From the NCBI GenBank assembly GCA_035765195.1, contig DASTYC010000038.1, positions 620,001 to 684,000 on the forward strand: DNA of 64,000 nucleotides, in the 5' to 3' direction. Under the pieces are notes generated by a model, which made no database searches, was not told the origin of the DNA, and saw nothing but the letters and a program-made list of their open reading frames with translations. Shown here one piece after another: positions 1-8,400 of this stretch; the first letter of the stretch is position 1; each line of letters starts with the position of its first letter. The position numbers were made by a program, and so were the translations under genes. Source of the DNA: CALAED01 sp035765195 (lineage in GTDB: Bacteria; Actinomycetota; Actinomycetes; Streptosporangiales; Streptosporangiaceae).

Positions 1-115
1 TGGACTCCTCGACCTCGCGACGCAGCCGGGCCCGCACGTCCGCCACCTGCCCCGCCGCCTGGGCGAGCACCTGGTGCAGGTCGATCAACCGCTGCTCCGA
101 TGTCAGCCGCGCCAC
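1..115 (-). CDS. hypothetical protein, N-terminal part (cut by window edge)
   Basis: A GTG at 113-115 opens a frame that runs off the left edge. The visible 38 residues begin VARLTSEQRLIDLHQVLAQ and are rich in Ala, Arg, Gln and Glu, suggesting a helical or coiled-coil start. A strong Shine-Dalgarno (GGGGAGGA on the minus strand, about 4 nt upstream) supports the start. It is the last visible member of a minus-strand series that begins with the HATPase gene. No function can be assigned. Confidence 0.6.
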   Translation of the reverse strand, partial: MARLTSEQRLIDLHQVLAQAAGQVADVRARLRREVEES

Positions 116-302
116 TCGTCCTCCCCGATCCTTCGACCGATGGATCCAGACGTTAAAGCGCCCGTCCCCGCCCCCGGTATCGGAAGCCCTTCCCATCCCC
201 GCCCCTGCCACCTGAGCGGCACTTCACCCTCCCGAGGGCGTAGATAGCAGCCGGCCAGCTCGGCTCTGCACCAGTGCACGCCGCAATCTGTGGATTCCTG
301 GA

Positions 303-551
303 TTATCCATAGCAGGGCGGTGTCGGCGATTTAGGGTGAAGTGTTTCGAAGGTGGCGATAGCCGCGTTGAGAAGGTCGGGTGTTGGGGCGCTGAGCATGG
401 CGTGCGGCGCGCGTACCCAGCAGGCCATCGCCCAGTAGCACCGCGTCTGCCGGCCATACCAGATCACCCACCATGGGCGGTGCTTATGCTCGATATGCCG
501 GGCCACTTCATGTGGATCAAGAAGCAAGAGCGTCTCAGCCAAAGGTGCCAT
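303..551 (-). CDS. small conserved actinobacterial hypothetical protein
   Basis: 82 residues with no membrane segment. It contains the Trp-rich stretch RPWWVIWYGRQTRCYWAMAC, which suggests a folded binding module. Small proteins of this kind recur in actinomycetes beside HATPase/XRE regulator loci; that is from memory, not a search. The 5' end overlaps the preceding small gene (535-717) by 17 bases, which suggests translational coupling. Function unknown. Confidence 0.65.
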   Translation of the reverse strand: MAPLAETLLLLDPHEVARHIEHKHRPWWVIWYGRQTRCYWAMACWVRAPHAMLSAPTPDLLNAAIATFETLHPKSPTPPCYG

Positions 552-717
552 GCGTTTCCACCACCCGCATGGGTCCGATCGTCAGTCCGTCCTCGATGGC
601 CGCCATGATGAGTTGGGCCTCGGCGGGGTATTTCTGGATGAGGTCCGCCATGGTTTGGAGTTGCTCTGCCGTGGCGGCCAGCCGTTCACGGTCGCCGCGC
701 TTCGTGGGAATCGCCAT
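535..717 (-). CDS. small hypothetical protein
   Basis: 60 residues, charged and predicted helical, starting MAIPTKRGDRERLAATAEQ. The start is supported by AAAGGAG about 8 nt upstream on the minus strand. It lies 21 nt after the HATPase gene and overlaps the next small gene by 17 bases, so the three probably form one transcript. A role beside the HATPase (partner or antagonist) is only inferred from position. Confidence 0.65.
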   Translation of the reverse strand: MAIPTKRGDRERLAATAEQLQTMADLIQKYPAEAQLIMAAIEDGLTIGPMRVVETHGTFG

Positions 718-738
718 CGCGCCTACTCCTTTTCGATA

Positions 739-1179
739 TCAGTTGACCCAGCTAATCCCGGGGAGCCAGGACTTCTTGAACCCCATGAGCGCCCACACGA
801 CCTTGCCGCGGTCGAAAATTGTGTAGCCGGTAAAGATGCCGAGCTCCTTGACGATATGGAGGCCGCGCCCGCCGTCGGCCAGGCACTCGGCGTCCAGGTA
901 CACGGGAGGTTTCGGGGAACAGTCCCAAACCTCCAAGTCCAAGAACGCTCCTGTCTGCCAGATTCCCACCCAAATTGGGAGGCTTGGCGCATAGGTGAGG
1001 CTGTTCGTTACCAATTCGCTCGCGATCAACTTCGCGTCCTCCACAAGATCCGGATGATCAAGTTCTGCGAGCACCTCGGAAACGAATCGGCGTGCGTCCC
1101 GTGCCGCCCGAGCAGTCGGCTCCAGCCGAACAAGCCGACTCGCCCGAGTGCTCACCCCCGTCCACGCCTTCGTGCACAT
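739..1179 (-). CDS. ATP-binding protein, anti-sigma factor/RsbW-type HATPase
   Basis: 146 residues with the GHKL ATPase signature. The N box is SELVTNSLTYAP (about residues 54-65), followed by a D-box-like WDCSPKPP and a G box GGRGLHIV (about 103-110). This is the stand-alone RsbW/SpoIIAB-like family, which in actinomycetes usually works as an anti-sigma factor or regulatory kinase. Start: Shine-Dalgarno GGAGAAGGGG about 7 nt before the ATG. It is divergent from the XRE gene across a short region with two TCACGTGA palindromes. The partner sigma or anti-anti-sigma factor is not in view. Confidence 0.85.
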   Translation of the reverse strand: MCTKAWTGVSTRASRLVRLEPTARAARDARRFVSEVLAELDHPDLVEDAKLIASELVTNSLTYAPSLPIWVGIWQTGAFLDLEVWDCSPKPPVYLDAECLADGGRGLHIVKELGIFTGYTIFDRGKVVWALMGFKKSWLPGISWVN

Positions 1180-1239
1180 CTGCGGGCCCCTTCTCCTTGC
1201 CGGCCCTCCCGCCGGACTCTTGGAACTCCGCAGGTGGGC

Positions 1240-2493
1240 ATGCGTGCATCACGTGACATGGCATCGTTCCGACATCCTTCGGTTACGGCTAGTCACGTGA
1301 TCTGTGATTTCGATAGCCTGCCGGGCGTGGAAGCGCATAGCCTCCCTGAGGCTCTTAATATGATCATGGAGCAGCGAGGTTGCTCGCAGAGTCGGCTGGG
1401 CCGTGAGATGGGGAAACGGCAGAGCTGGGTCTCAGAAGTGATCAGCGGCAAGCTGGGGCGCGACTTTGAACGAGTGATCAATGCCCTGGCGCGGGTAGGC
1501 TGGGAAGTGGTCATACGCCCCAAAATGCCCGAAAGGGAGAAAGCCCCCGTGAAACGCAGGGAATTTGTGGCTGCGGCGGCTTCTGTAGCGTTCGTTCCCT
1601 CCCCCAGGGTCGGACCTTACGAAGACCCCACGAACGTACGAGAACTTGCCCGGCGAGTTTCCCGGGCAAGGCACGAGCACGGGGGCGGCGCGACTGCCGC
1701 TACCGCACTGAGGCACGTCCGGCGGATAGAGACGGTGGCGGCCGGCCGGGACAGGCGACTTCAAGAAGCGGCCTCGGAGCTTGCGGTCGAAACAGTCTGG
1801 ACGTTGAACGACGCTCGCCGATTCGACGCCGGGGAAAATGTCGGCAGGCTCGCGTTGGAGTTGGCCAAGCGCAGCCAGAGTGCTGATGCGCAATCATGTG
1901 CCTATAGCGCACTGACAGGAATCAATATGGAACGAGGCAGCGTCGATCGGGCCTTAATGTATGCCAGAGACGGAGTGAAGCTCTCCGAAGTTCCTGAAGC
2001 GCAGCAGGCGTGGATGCGGCTACGCAAGGTGCGGAGCCTGGCATTGGTGCGCGGCCAAGAGCGCGCTTCGCGCGATGAGCTGGAAAGCGTCCAGGCGCCA
2101 CTTCGGGATCGAAGATTCATGGGTGGTCAGTCGTCGATCGATGTTGCCGACATGATGCACGGTGTCGGTATAGCCCTCAACGGCCTGGGAGCCTACGCGG
2201 AGGCGCACAGCACGCTTGACGAAGCCGTCATTCTCTTGGGTGGCTCATCGCCCTATCTTCAAAGCAGATGTATTGCACAGCAAGTGCTCGCTGCCTTGGG
2301 GATGTCCCAGCCGGCGCTCGCGGCCAATCACATGCTAGACCTTGCTCGCGTCGCCCCTCTTGTCGACTCCCGGAGGCTCGACGACTACCTACGGGACGTG
2401 CTGGCCCGATCGGCCAAGTGGACGACCGCGCCGGAAATCCGTGAGGCCCGCGAACACCTCAAGGCACTCGTTCTCTCCACCGCCCAGAGGTGA
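1240..2493 (+). CDS. XRE-family helix-turn-helix regulator with TPR-like C-terminus
   Basis: From the ATG at 1240 the product is 417 residues. The HTH (MIMEQRGCSQSRLGREMGK, then QSWVSEVISGKL) lies around residues 45-75, followed by a linker with KRREFVAAAASVAF and an all-helical repeat region typical of actinomycete Cro/C1 regulators. The start is uncertain: no good Shine-Dalgarno precedes 1240. In-frame alternatives are GTG 1297 (possible leaderless start) and GTG 1327, which would place the HTH near the N-terminus and leave both TCACGTGA palindromes upstream. It probably regulates itself and the divergent HATPase operon. Confidence 0.8.
   Translation: MRASRDMASFRHPSVTASHVICDFDSLPGVEAHSLPEALNMIMEQRGCSQSRLGREMGKRQSWVSEVISGKLGRDFERVINALARVGWEVVIRPKMPEREKAPVKRREFVAAAASVAFVPSPRVGPYEDPTNVRELARRVSRARHEHGGGATAATALRHVRRIETVAAGRDRRLQEAASELAVETVWTLNDARRFDAGENVGRLALELAKRSQSADAQSCAYSALTGINMERGSVDRALMYARDGVKLSEVPEAQQAWMRLRKVRSLALVRGQERASRDELESVQAPLRDRRFMGGQSSIDVADMMHGVGIALNGLGAYAEAHSTLDEAVILLGGSSPYLQSRCIAQQVLAALGMSQPALAANHMLDLARVAPLVDSRRLDDYLRDVLARSAKWTTAPEIREAREHLKALVLSTAQR
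1249..1300. promoter_or_regulatory. paired TCACGTGA palindromes (candidate operator)
   Basis: TCACGTGA occurs at 1249-1256 and again at 1293-1300, centres 44 bp apart, about four helical turns. With one flanking base on each side the copies read ATCACGTGAC and GTCACGTGAT, exact inverse complements of each other. They lie beside the divergent starts of the HATPase and XRE genes. If the XRE gene starts at 1297 or 1327 they fall wholly or mostly in its leader, which suits autoregulation. Confidence 0.45.
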
Positions 2494-2518
2494 AATCGGC
2501 AGGTGGTGCCGCGCGTGG

Positions 2519-3265
2519 GTGAGAGACGATACGTTCATCGCATGGCGGATCGGCTCGCTCTCGGATTCGACGCCGGAACCTCCCGGCGCGCCACCCAGGT
2601 GGGCGGACTATAGCTTCGCCGCGTACGACCAGATCTTCAACGAGGCGATGGATCGTGGCGAGCGGATCTACTCGGCCGCCTACATCGTCCCGAACCCCCC
2701 GTTCGGCGAACCGCGCAAGCACGGCGACCACCTGCGGCTCATCGAGTCCGCCATGGCCGGAGGCTTCCCCGCAGCCATCGCCGAGGCAACGGACCTCCAT
2801 GTGGTCTATGACAGGCTGCTGGAACTACCGTCGCTCGGGCCCTTCCTCGCCTACCAGTACGCGATCGACCTCGCGTACTCACCCGTAGTGCACGCGGACG
2901 AGACGCGGTTCGTGGTGCCCGGGCCCGGTGCCCTGGACGGGATATCCAAATGCTTTACCGACACCGACGGCCTGGGGCCAGCGGATGTGATCAAGTGGAT
3001 GTCGGAGACCTCACGCGCGCATTTCGAACGGCTCGGGCTTGATTTCCAAGATCTGTGGGGACGCTGGCCCACGTTGATCGACTGGCAGAACGTGTTCTGC
3101 GAGGTGTCGAAGTACACCCGCATCTCTCATCCGTACGTGACCGGCGCCTCCGGCAGATTTCGCATCAAGCAGGCATTCCGCCGGGCGCCGACGCCGATCG
3201 ACTACCGTTTCCCGCCCAAGTGGGGGCTGCCGCCAGAACGGACGGCGCGGATCCGCTCGGGGTGA
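2519..3265 (+). CDS. HMUDK-helical/aGPT-PPase-like protein, probably 5'-truncated
   Basis: 248 residues from GTG 2519. The sequence has the blocks ERIYSAAYIVP, LPSLGPFLAYQYAIDLAYSP, FVVPGPGALDGISKCF, LIDWQNVFCEVSKY and a C-terminal PPKWGLP. I recognise these from the nucleotide-kinase-domain family, the helical domain of 5-hydroxymethyl-dU DNA kinases and thymine-hypermodification enzymes known from phages. Family members are usually about 300-350 residues, and the expected N-terminal ~100 residues are missing; upstream DNA is the tail of the XRE gene. It may be a remnant fused to this site by recombination. Family assignment is from memory of motifs. Confidence 0.55.
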   Translation: MRDDTFIAWRIGSLSDSTPEPPGAPPRWADYSFAAYDQIFNEAMDRGERIYSAAYIVPNPPFGEPRKHGDHLRLIESAMAGGFPAAIAEATDLHVVYDRLLELPSLGPFLAYQYAIDLAYSPVVHADETRFVVPGPGALDGISKCFTDTDGLGPADVIKWMSETSRAHFERLGLDFQDLWGRWPTLIDWQNVFCEVSKYTRISHPYVTGASGRFRIKQAFRRAPTPIDYRFPPKWGLPPERTARIRSG

Positions 3266-3561
3266 GCGGCGACTGGAACGTCAGAGTTCTTGTGGTGAGA
3301 TCGCCGAGTAGGACGCCGCCGTTGTGTTCCCAAAGGGCTCAGGCGATCGCCTCATCATCGACCACAACCCCGTCCGCCGTCCTCGATGTGGTCGACGCGT
3401 GGGTCAGCCGAAGGACCGTCACGAATGCGGTCTGCCGGGCGCGGACGACCGGGCCGCTATAGAGGGACGGGCTTCCTGGCGGCGCCGAATTGCGCATCGT
3501 TCGCCTCAGTGACGACTTCCGGGCCTCGGCTTGAGGTCATAGCAGGCGTCTTCGTCGACGG

Positions 3562-4098
3562 TCAGGCCAGGGCGGCACGTAGCAAAGAGTCGTATGTTTC
3601 GTGGACGCGCCGCCCGTTGATCCCGAGCGCGGCGGCGACCTCCACGAGTTCGGTTTGAACCGCCTCTCCTGGCACGTGGTCAGGAACCAAACGTTCGAGC
3701 TCCAGGAATGTTCCGACCGTGGCTACTTCATCGACGCAGAGACGAACATCGCCGAGCCGACCCGTGCGGCGCGTCTTCATGATGCGCACCGTCGGGTAGA
3801 AACCCATCGCCAGAATCGCCGAGTGCATCTGGTCGCGATCAGACACCTCGCACTCGTACTCATCGCACGACAACGCGTTTTCGGCCGGCCGCTTGAGCGT
3901 AAAGACGTGACGGCCCTCCATGGTGCGCAGCCGTACGAAGGGCACCCCCAGCTTGCTGTCACCGTATGACCAGCCGCGAGGAGCGTACGCCTGGTCGTCC
4001 TGATGGACCGGCGAACCCATGGCGACTCCACGGGATTTCAGGGCCGCGAGCAGTGACTCTGCGTCGATCACCCGATATTTGACCTCAATCTCGCGCAC
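3562..4098 (-). CDS. CYTH-domain protein (CyaB/ThTPase-like)
   Basis: 178 residues. It starts REIEVKYRV after GTG, the ExExK-type signature of the CYTH fold (class IV adenylate cyclase, thiamine triphosphatase). Further basic and acidic strand motifs follow: FVRLRTMEGRHVFTLKRP, DEYECEV, and LCVDEVATVGTFLELE near the end. These line the triphosphate/metal tunnel in the family. The GTG at 4096-4098 is chosen because GGAGG lies about 5 nt upstream and the ExExK motif starts there. The likely activity is hydrolysis or cyclisation of a triphosphate; the substrate cannot be told from sequence. Confidence 0.8.
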   Translation of the reverse strand: MREIEVKYRVIDAESLLAALKSRGVAMGSPVHQDDQAYAPRGWSYGDSKLGVPFVRLRTMEGRHVFTLKRPAENALSCDEYECEVSDRDQMHSAILAMGFYPTVRIMKTRRTGRLGDVRLCVDEVATVGTFLELERLVPDHVPGEAVQTELVEVAAALGINGRRVHETYDSLLRAALA

Positions 4099-4412
4099 AT
4101 CGCCTCCGCCCGTCCGGTGACGACGAAGCAGGCTGGCATGGGCACGAAGGCAGAGCAATGCGCCGCGCCGACCAGCGTTCTCCCCGACATCGTCCGCTCG
4201 GCCGGATTGACTCGCGCCACCAGAAGCATCGTCGACACTGCGTTCCGACGGCCCTCAATCACGTCAGCCACGCACGTGTCTGCCCGTCTCGGCCCGAATT
4301 CGCGGCGAAGGTGATGCGGATGGTCAGTACCGCGAGCGGCTTTCGTCGAGCGGCGATCGGCGGCGAGGAGCTGGAATTGCCGGAGTGGTGAAGTTGCTCG
4401 GCGTGATCGCGG
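4099..4412. other. intergenic region, no supported gene
   Basis: About 314 bases between the CYTH start and the end of the DUF4234-like gene. Several short frames exist on both strands, but none has a ribosome binding site with family-like sequence. I see no clear promoter, repeat or RNA gene. Confidence 0.4.
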
Positions 4413-4778
4413 CTACTGCCTGGCGGAGACGCCCGTTTGGTCCCAGATCCGATTCAGCTCGATCTGGTAATAGAGCGCGTGGAGGGCAAAGAAGAAGGAC
4501 AGGATCAATCCGATCCAACCATTGCAGGAAGGCCGTCCGAGAGCCTTGCCCTGCATCCACGCGATCCGTTCGCCCGTCCGGTAGACGGAGACGAAGGGCG
4601 GCACGATGATGATCCATCCGATGAGGATGGCCAGCAGGGCCAGCACCGGGTCGACATCCACGCCGGAGTCGCGTGCTTCGCGGTTGATCTTGTACCACCA
4701 CACCAGGTGATAGATCCCGAGTGTGAGAATTGGCCAGACCAACCACACCAGAAATGGATTACGTCGCTTACCTACCAT
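4413..4778 (-). CDS. DUF4234-like small membrane protein
   Basis: 121 residues with three or four hydrophobic segments (about residues 8-27, 45-66 and 87-105) and the family-like phrases LTLGIYHLVWWYKINREARD and RTGERIAWMQG. These match actinobacterial DUF4234 proteins. The ATG at 4776-4778 is preceded by GAGG at about 8 nt. A longer open frame upstream has no support and is not included. It sits divergent from the type VII-like cluster; no direct link is shown. Function unknown. Confidence 0.75.
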   Translation of the reverse strand: MVGKRRNPFLVWLVWPILTLGIYHLVWWYKINREARDSGVDVDPVLALLAILIGWIIIVPPFVSVYRTGERIAWMQGKALGRPSCNGWIGLILSFFFALHALYYQIELNRIWDQTGVSARQ

Positions 4779-5156
4779 CAGACATTCCTCACTATCCAGG
4801 GATAATATGCCACCATGTCCAAATAGGGTGCATTGTGGAGGCAAAAACTGGACGAGGATTGGCGGGATAATGTCCGCTTGGCCAGTGAGTGCCGGCGCTT
4901 GCCGAACCCGCTTCGCCGGCTTGCTTTGGGGGGCCGGTGGCTCTGTCCCCACGACCGCCGGCCCCAATCCAAGGGTCGCAAGATCGTGACCATATGTCAC
5001 GGTACGTGACCGGATGAGGCCAGCTGAACGAGCTCTCCGATCGTGCTCGCCGTGCCCCCGCGGGGGACGCGGGTCCGTTGGGAAGGGCTTCCGATTTCCC
5101 CGGCGGGTGTTCGCTCCTAGCGTCGGCGGCGTACGCGAGAGCAAGGAGAGGACGAG
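4779..5156. other. intergenic/divergent promoter region before the WXG100 gene
   Basis: 378 bases without a supported gene. It holds a short duplicated AT-rich element, GGGATAAT near 4799 and near 4863, a set of three phased GTGAC half-sites at 4986-5010 (separate entry), and a possible -10 TAGCGT at 5118-5123 ahead of the WXG100 gene. Promoters for both neighbouring genes probably lie here. Confidence 0.4.
4986..5010. promoter_or_regulatory. three phased GTGAC half-sites (candidate operator)
   Basis: GTGAC (4986-4990), GTCAC (4996-5000) and GTGAC (5006-5010) start exactly 10 bp apart in alternating orientation. They form two overlapping perfect inverted repeats with 5-bp spacers. Such phasing is typical of a site bound on one DNA face by a multimeric regulator. 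It lies about 150 bp upstream of the WXG100 gene; the regulator is unknown. Confidence 0.4.
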
Positions 5157-5429
5157 ATGTCGAGGGTCAAGGCAGATCCGGTCGAGGTCGAGGCGCTGGC
5201 ACGCAAGGTCGACGACCAAGGGCACGTCATCAACGGCCTGATCGGCGTGCTGAGCGCCGCGGTGTCGAGCATGGACTGGGAGGGCCGCAGCGCGAGCAGG
5301 TTCGACGAGGCGTGGCACGCGGAGTACCGGCCCATGCTCGAACGCATGCGGGACTCGCTGGAACACGACTTCTCGCCGGCCATGAAGGCCTTCGCCCACC
5401 GGGTGGCGGCCGCCGACGGCCAGCTGTAG
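5157..5429 (+). CDS. WXG100/Esx-family protein
   Basis: 90 residues, helical, with the WXG turn at MDWEGRSASRF (W-E-G about residue 43), matching the 100-residue hairpin family exported by type VII systems. A good Shine-Dalgarno (GGAGAGGA) precedes the ATG by about 4 nt. The FtsK-like ATPase starts 20 nt after its stop, so the two are probably co-transcribed. It is the likely substrate or co-substrate of that ATPase. Confidence 0.9.
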   Translation: MSRVKADPVEVEALARKVDDQGHVINGLIGVLSAAVSSMDWEGRSASRFDEAWHAEYRPMLERMRDSLEHDFSPAMKAFAHRVAAADGQL

Positions 5430-5449
5430 CCGGCCGGTTCCTCCAGCCG

Positions 5450-8400
5450 ATGGAGTGGGAGCTGACGATCGTGGACGGCCGCGGCCGGTCCACGCCGGTC
5501 ATCGTCGAGGCGCCCGAGCAGGCGAGCGTGGCGGATCTGCGCGCCGCTCTCGCCGATGTGGCCGAGCAGGCGATCGACCTGGGCGTGTACCTCGGCGAAC
5601 GCAGGCTCGACGACAGCTCTCGGCTGGCCGACGCCGGGTTGGCCGACGGCGCCACGGTGTACCTGGACTGGCCCGGTGCGCCGGCCCCTCCGGCGGGCGG
5701 CGGCTGCGAGCTGGCCGTGGTCGGCGGGCCGGCCGCGGGCGCGAGCATCGCGCTGCCGGGCGCCGGCTCGGTCGTCGTCGGCAGGGCCGGCGGCTGTGAC
5801 CTGGCCATCGACGATCCCGAGGTGAGCCGGCGCCACGCGGAGGTACGAACCGGCGGCACAGACGCGGTGGGCACGGGTGACGCGGGCGGGGGCGCCATCA
5901 CGCTCATCGACACCGGTTCGCGCAACGGGACGGCGCGCCGAGGGTTTCGCATCGGCGCGCCCGACCGGCTGGAGCTCGGCGAGGTCTTCCAGGTCGGCGA
6001 GAGCGTGCTCGCCGCACGCGAGGCTCCCCCGGCGGACGCCAAGCTGTCCGCCGACGCAGAGCAGGGCGTCATCCGCTTCAACCGGCCGCCGCGCATCCAG
6101 CCGCCCGCGCGGCGTCCCGAGGTGACCGTGCCGGCCGCGCCGGACCGCCCGCGCGGGCTGCGCTTCCCGCTCGCGATGGTGATCGTGCCCCTGATCGCCG
6201 CCGCCGTGCTCTTCACATTCCTGCCCGGCTCGCCGTACTTCCTGGTCTTCCTCGCCCTCTCCCCGGTGATGGCGCTGGCCCACTTCGTCACCGAGCGGCG
6301 GGGCGGGCACAAGGAGTACAAGGAGAAGCTGACCGCCTACCAGGCCGAGCTGGCCGGGGCGAACGCCCGCCAGGCCGCCCTGGCCACCGCGGAGGAGCGG
6401 ACGGAACGGGCGGCCTGCCCCGATCCGGCGGCCGTGCGCCGCATCGCCACCGCGCCGGGCGGGCGGCTCTTCGAGCGCCGCCCGAGCGACCCGGACTTCC
6501 TGCGCCTGCGCGCCGGGCTCACCGACCGGCCGGCGAACATCCGGCTCACCGGCCCAGGTGCCGACGGCCTCACCCCGCCGACGGTCTACGCCGTACCGGT
6601 CCCGGTCGATGTGGCGGCGGCGGGCATCGTAGGCCTCGCCGGGCCGCGGCCGGCGGTCTTGGCGAACGCCCGCGCCCTGCTCGCTCAGGCGGCGACCCTG
6701 CACGCGCCGCACGACCTCGGCATCGCGTTGATCACCGGTGCGGACGCCGCGGCGGAGTGGGAATGGCTGAGCTGGCTGCCGCACACCCTCCCGCACCGCC
6801 CCGACCTCGCGTGCCGGCGCATGCTGGCCACCGAGCTGGCCCAGGCGGAGGCCCGGATCGCCGAGCTCGGCAGGATCGTCGCGGAACGACGGGGTGAGCA
6901 GCGGGCCGGCCTGCGCGAGGCGGCACCGATCGGCCGGCGGCTGCTCGTCGTGCTCGACGGCGCGCGGCGGTTGCGCGGGCTGCCCGGGCTGGCCGACCTG
7001 CTCGCGGACGGACCGGCCGTCGGGGTGTACGCCCTGTGCCTGGACGCCGCCGAGGCGAGCCTGCCGGACGAATGCCGAGCCACCGTCGTGGTCACCAGCC
7101 CGTCCGGAACCCGGGTGCGGGTCAGCCGGCCGGGCAGCGAACCCGACGAGGACGTTCTGGCCGACGGCCTGCCTCCCGTGCCCGCGGCCGAACTGGCGCG
7201 GGCGCTCGCGCCGATCCGGGTGCTCGGCGCGCGGTTCGGCGACGACGAGGGGCTGCCCGACGCGGTGCGCTACCTGGACCTGACGGACGTGGGGACCGAC
7301 CCGAGCCCGGACGACATCGCCGAGCGCTGGGCGGCACTGCCCGGCGGCCGCAGCACCAAGGCATTGCTCGGCGTCGGCCCGGTCGGGCCGATCGAGGTCG
7401 ACCTGCGCCGCGACGGCCCGCACGCGCTGGTGGCGGGCACCAGCGGCGCGGGCAAGTCCGAGCTGCTGCAGACCCTGGTCGCCTCGCTGGCGCTCGGCAA
7501 CCCGCCGGACGCGCTCAACGTCGTGCTCGTCGACTACAAGGGCGGCAGCGCGTTCGCCGAATGCCGGGACCTGCCGCACTGCGTCGGCCTCGTCACCGAC
7601 CTCGACGGGCACCTCGTCGGCCGCGCCCTCGCGTCGTTGTCCGCCGAACTGCGCCGCAGGGAGGCGATCCTCGCCGCGGCCGGCGCCAAGGACATCGAGG
7701 ACTACTGGGCACATGCCGGCGGCCGGCTCCCCCGGCTGGTCATCGTCATCGACGAGTTCGCGTCGCTGGTGGAAGAGGTGCCGGAGTTCGTCACCGGGGT
7801 GGTCGGCATCGGCATGCGCGGGCGCAGCCTCGGGGTGCACGTGGTGCTCGCCACCCAGCGCCCCGGCGGCGTGGTCAACGCCGAGCTGCGGGCGAACGTG
7901 AACCTGCGGATCTGCCTGCGGGTGACCAGCGCCAACGAGAGCACGGACGTCATCGACGTGCCGGACGCGGCGCGGATCTCGCGGCATCACCCCGGCCGGG
8001 CGCACCTGCGTACCGGGCACAGCGACCTCGCGATGGTGCAGTGCGCGCGGGTCGGCTGGCCGCGCACGCGGACCGCCGGCGGCGCCGACGCCGGGGACGC
8101 CGGGCGCGTCGTCCTGCGGCCGCGCCGGATGACGGAGCTCGGCGCCCAGGGGCCGGCCGGCGGCGACCGCTCCGACGCCGATGCGGGTCACGACGGCGAC
8201 ACCGACCTGACGGTGCTGGTCGCCGCCATCAGGGCCGCGGCCGGGCAAGTCGGCGTCCGCGCCCCGGCCAGCCCGTGGCTGCCGCCGCTGCCCGAGCACG
8301 TGACGCTCGCCGAGCTCGACACGTCGTCAGCCGACACGATGGCCGACGCGGCCGACGCGATGGTGGACTCGCCGGTCGCGGTCCCGATCGGGCTCGCCGA

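Noticed and set aside
550..1239. Extension of the XRE regulator frame upstream to 550
   Set aside because: It covers the minus-strand HATPase gene and reads as shadow sequence; family proteins begin close to the HTH.
3266..3561. Several overlapping short frames between the HMUDK-like and CYTH genes
   Set aside because: None has a ribosome site or family-like sequence; treated as non-coding.
5117..8299. Very long minus-strand open frame (over 1000 codons) opposite the secretion ATPase
   Set aside because: Low-complexity Arg/Gly/Ala/Pro product typical of the antisense frame of GC-rich genes; the plus strand encodes a clear FHA-FtsK protein.
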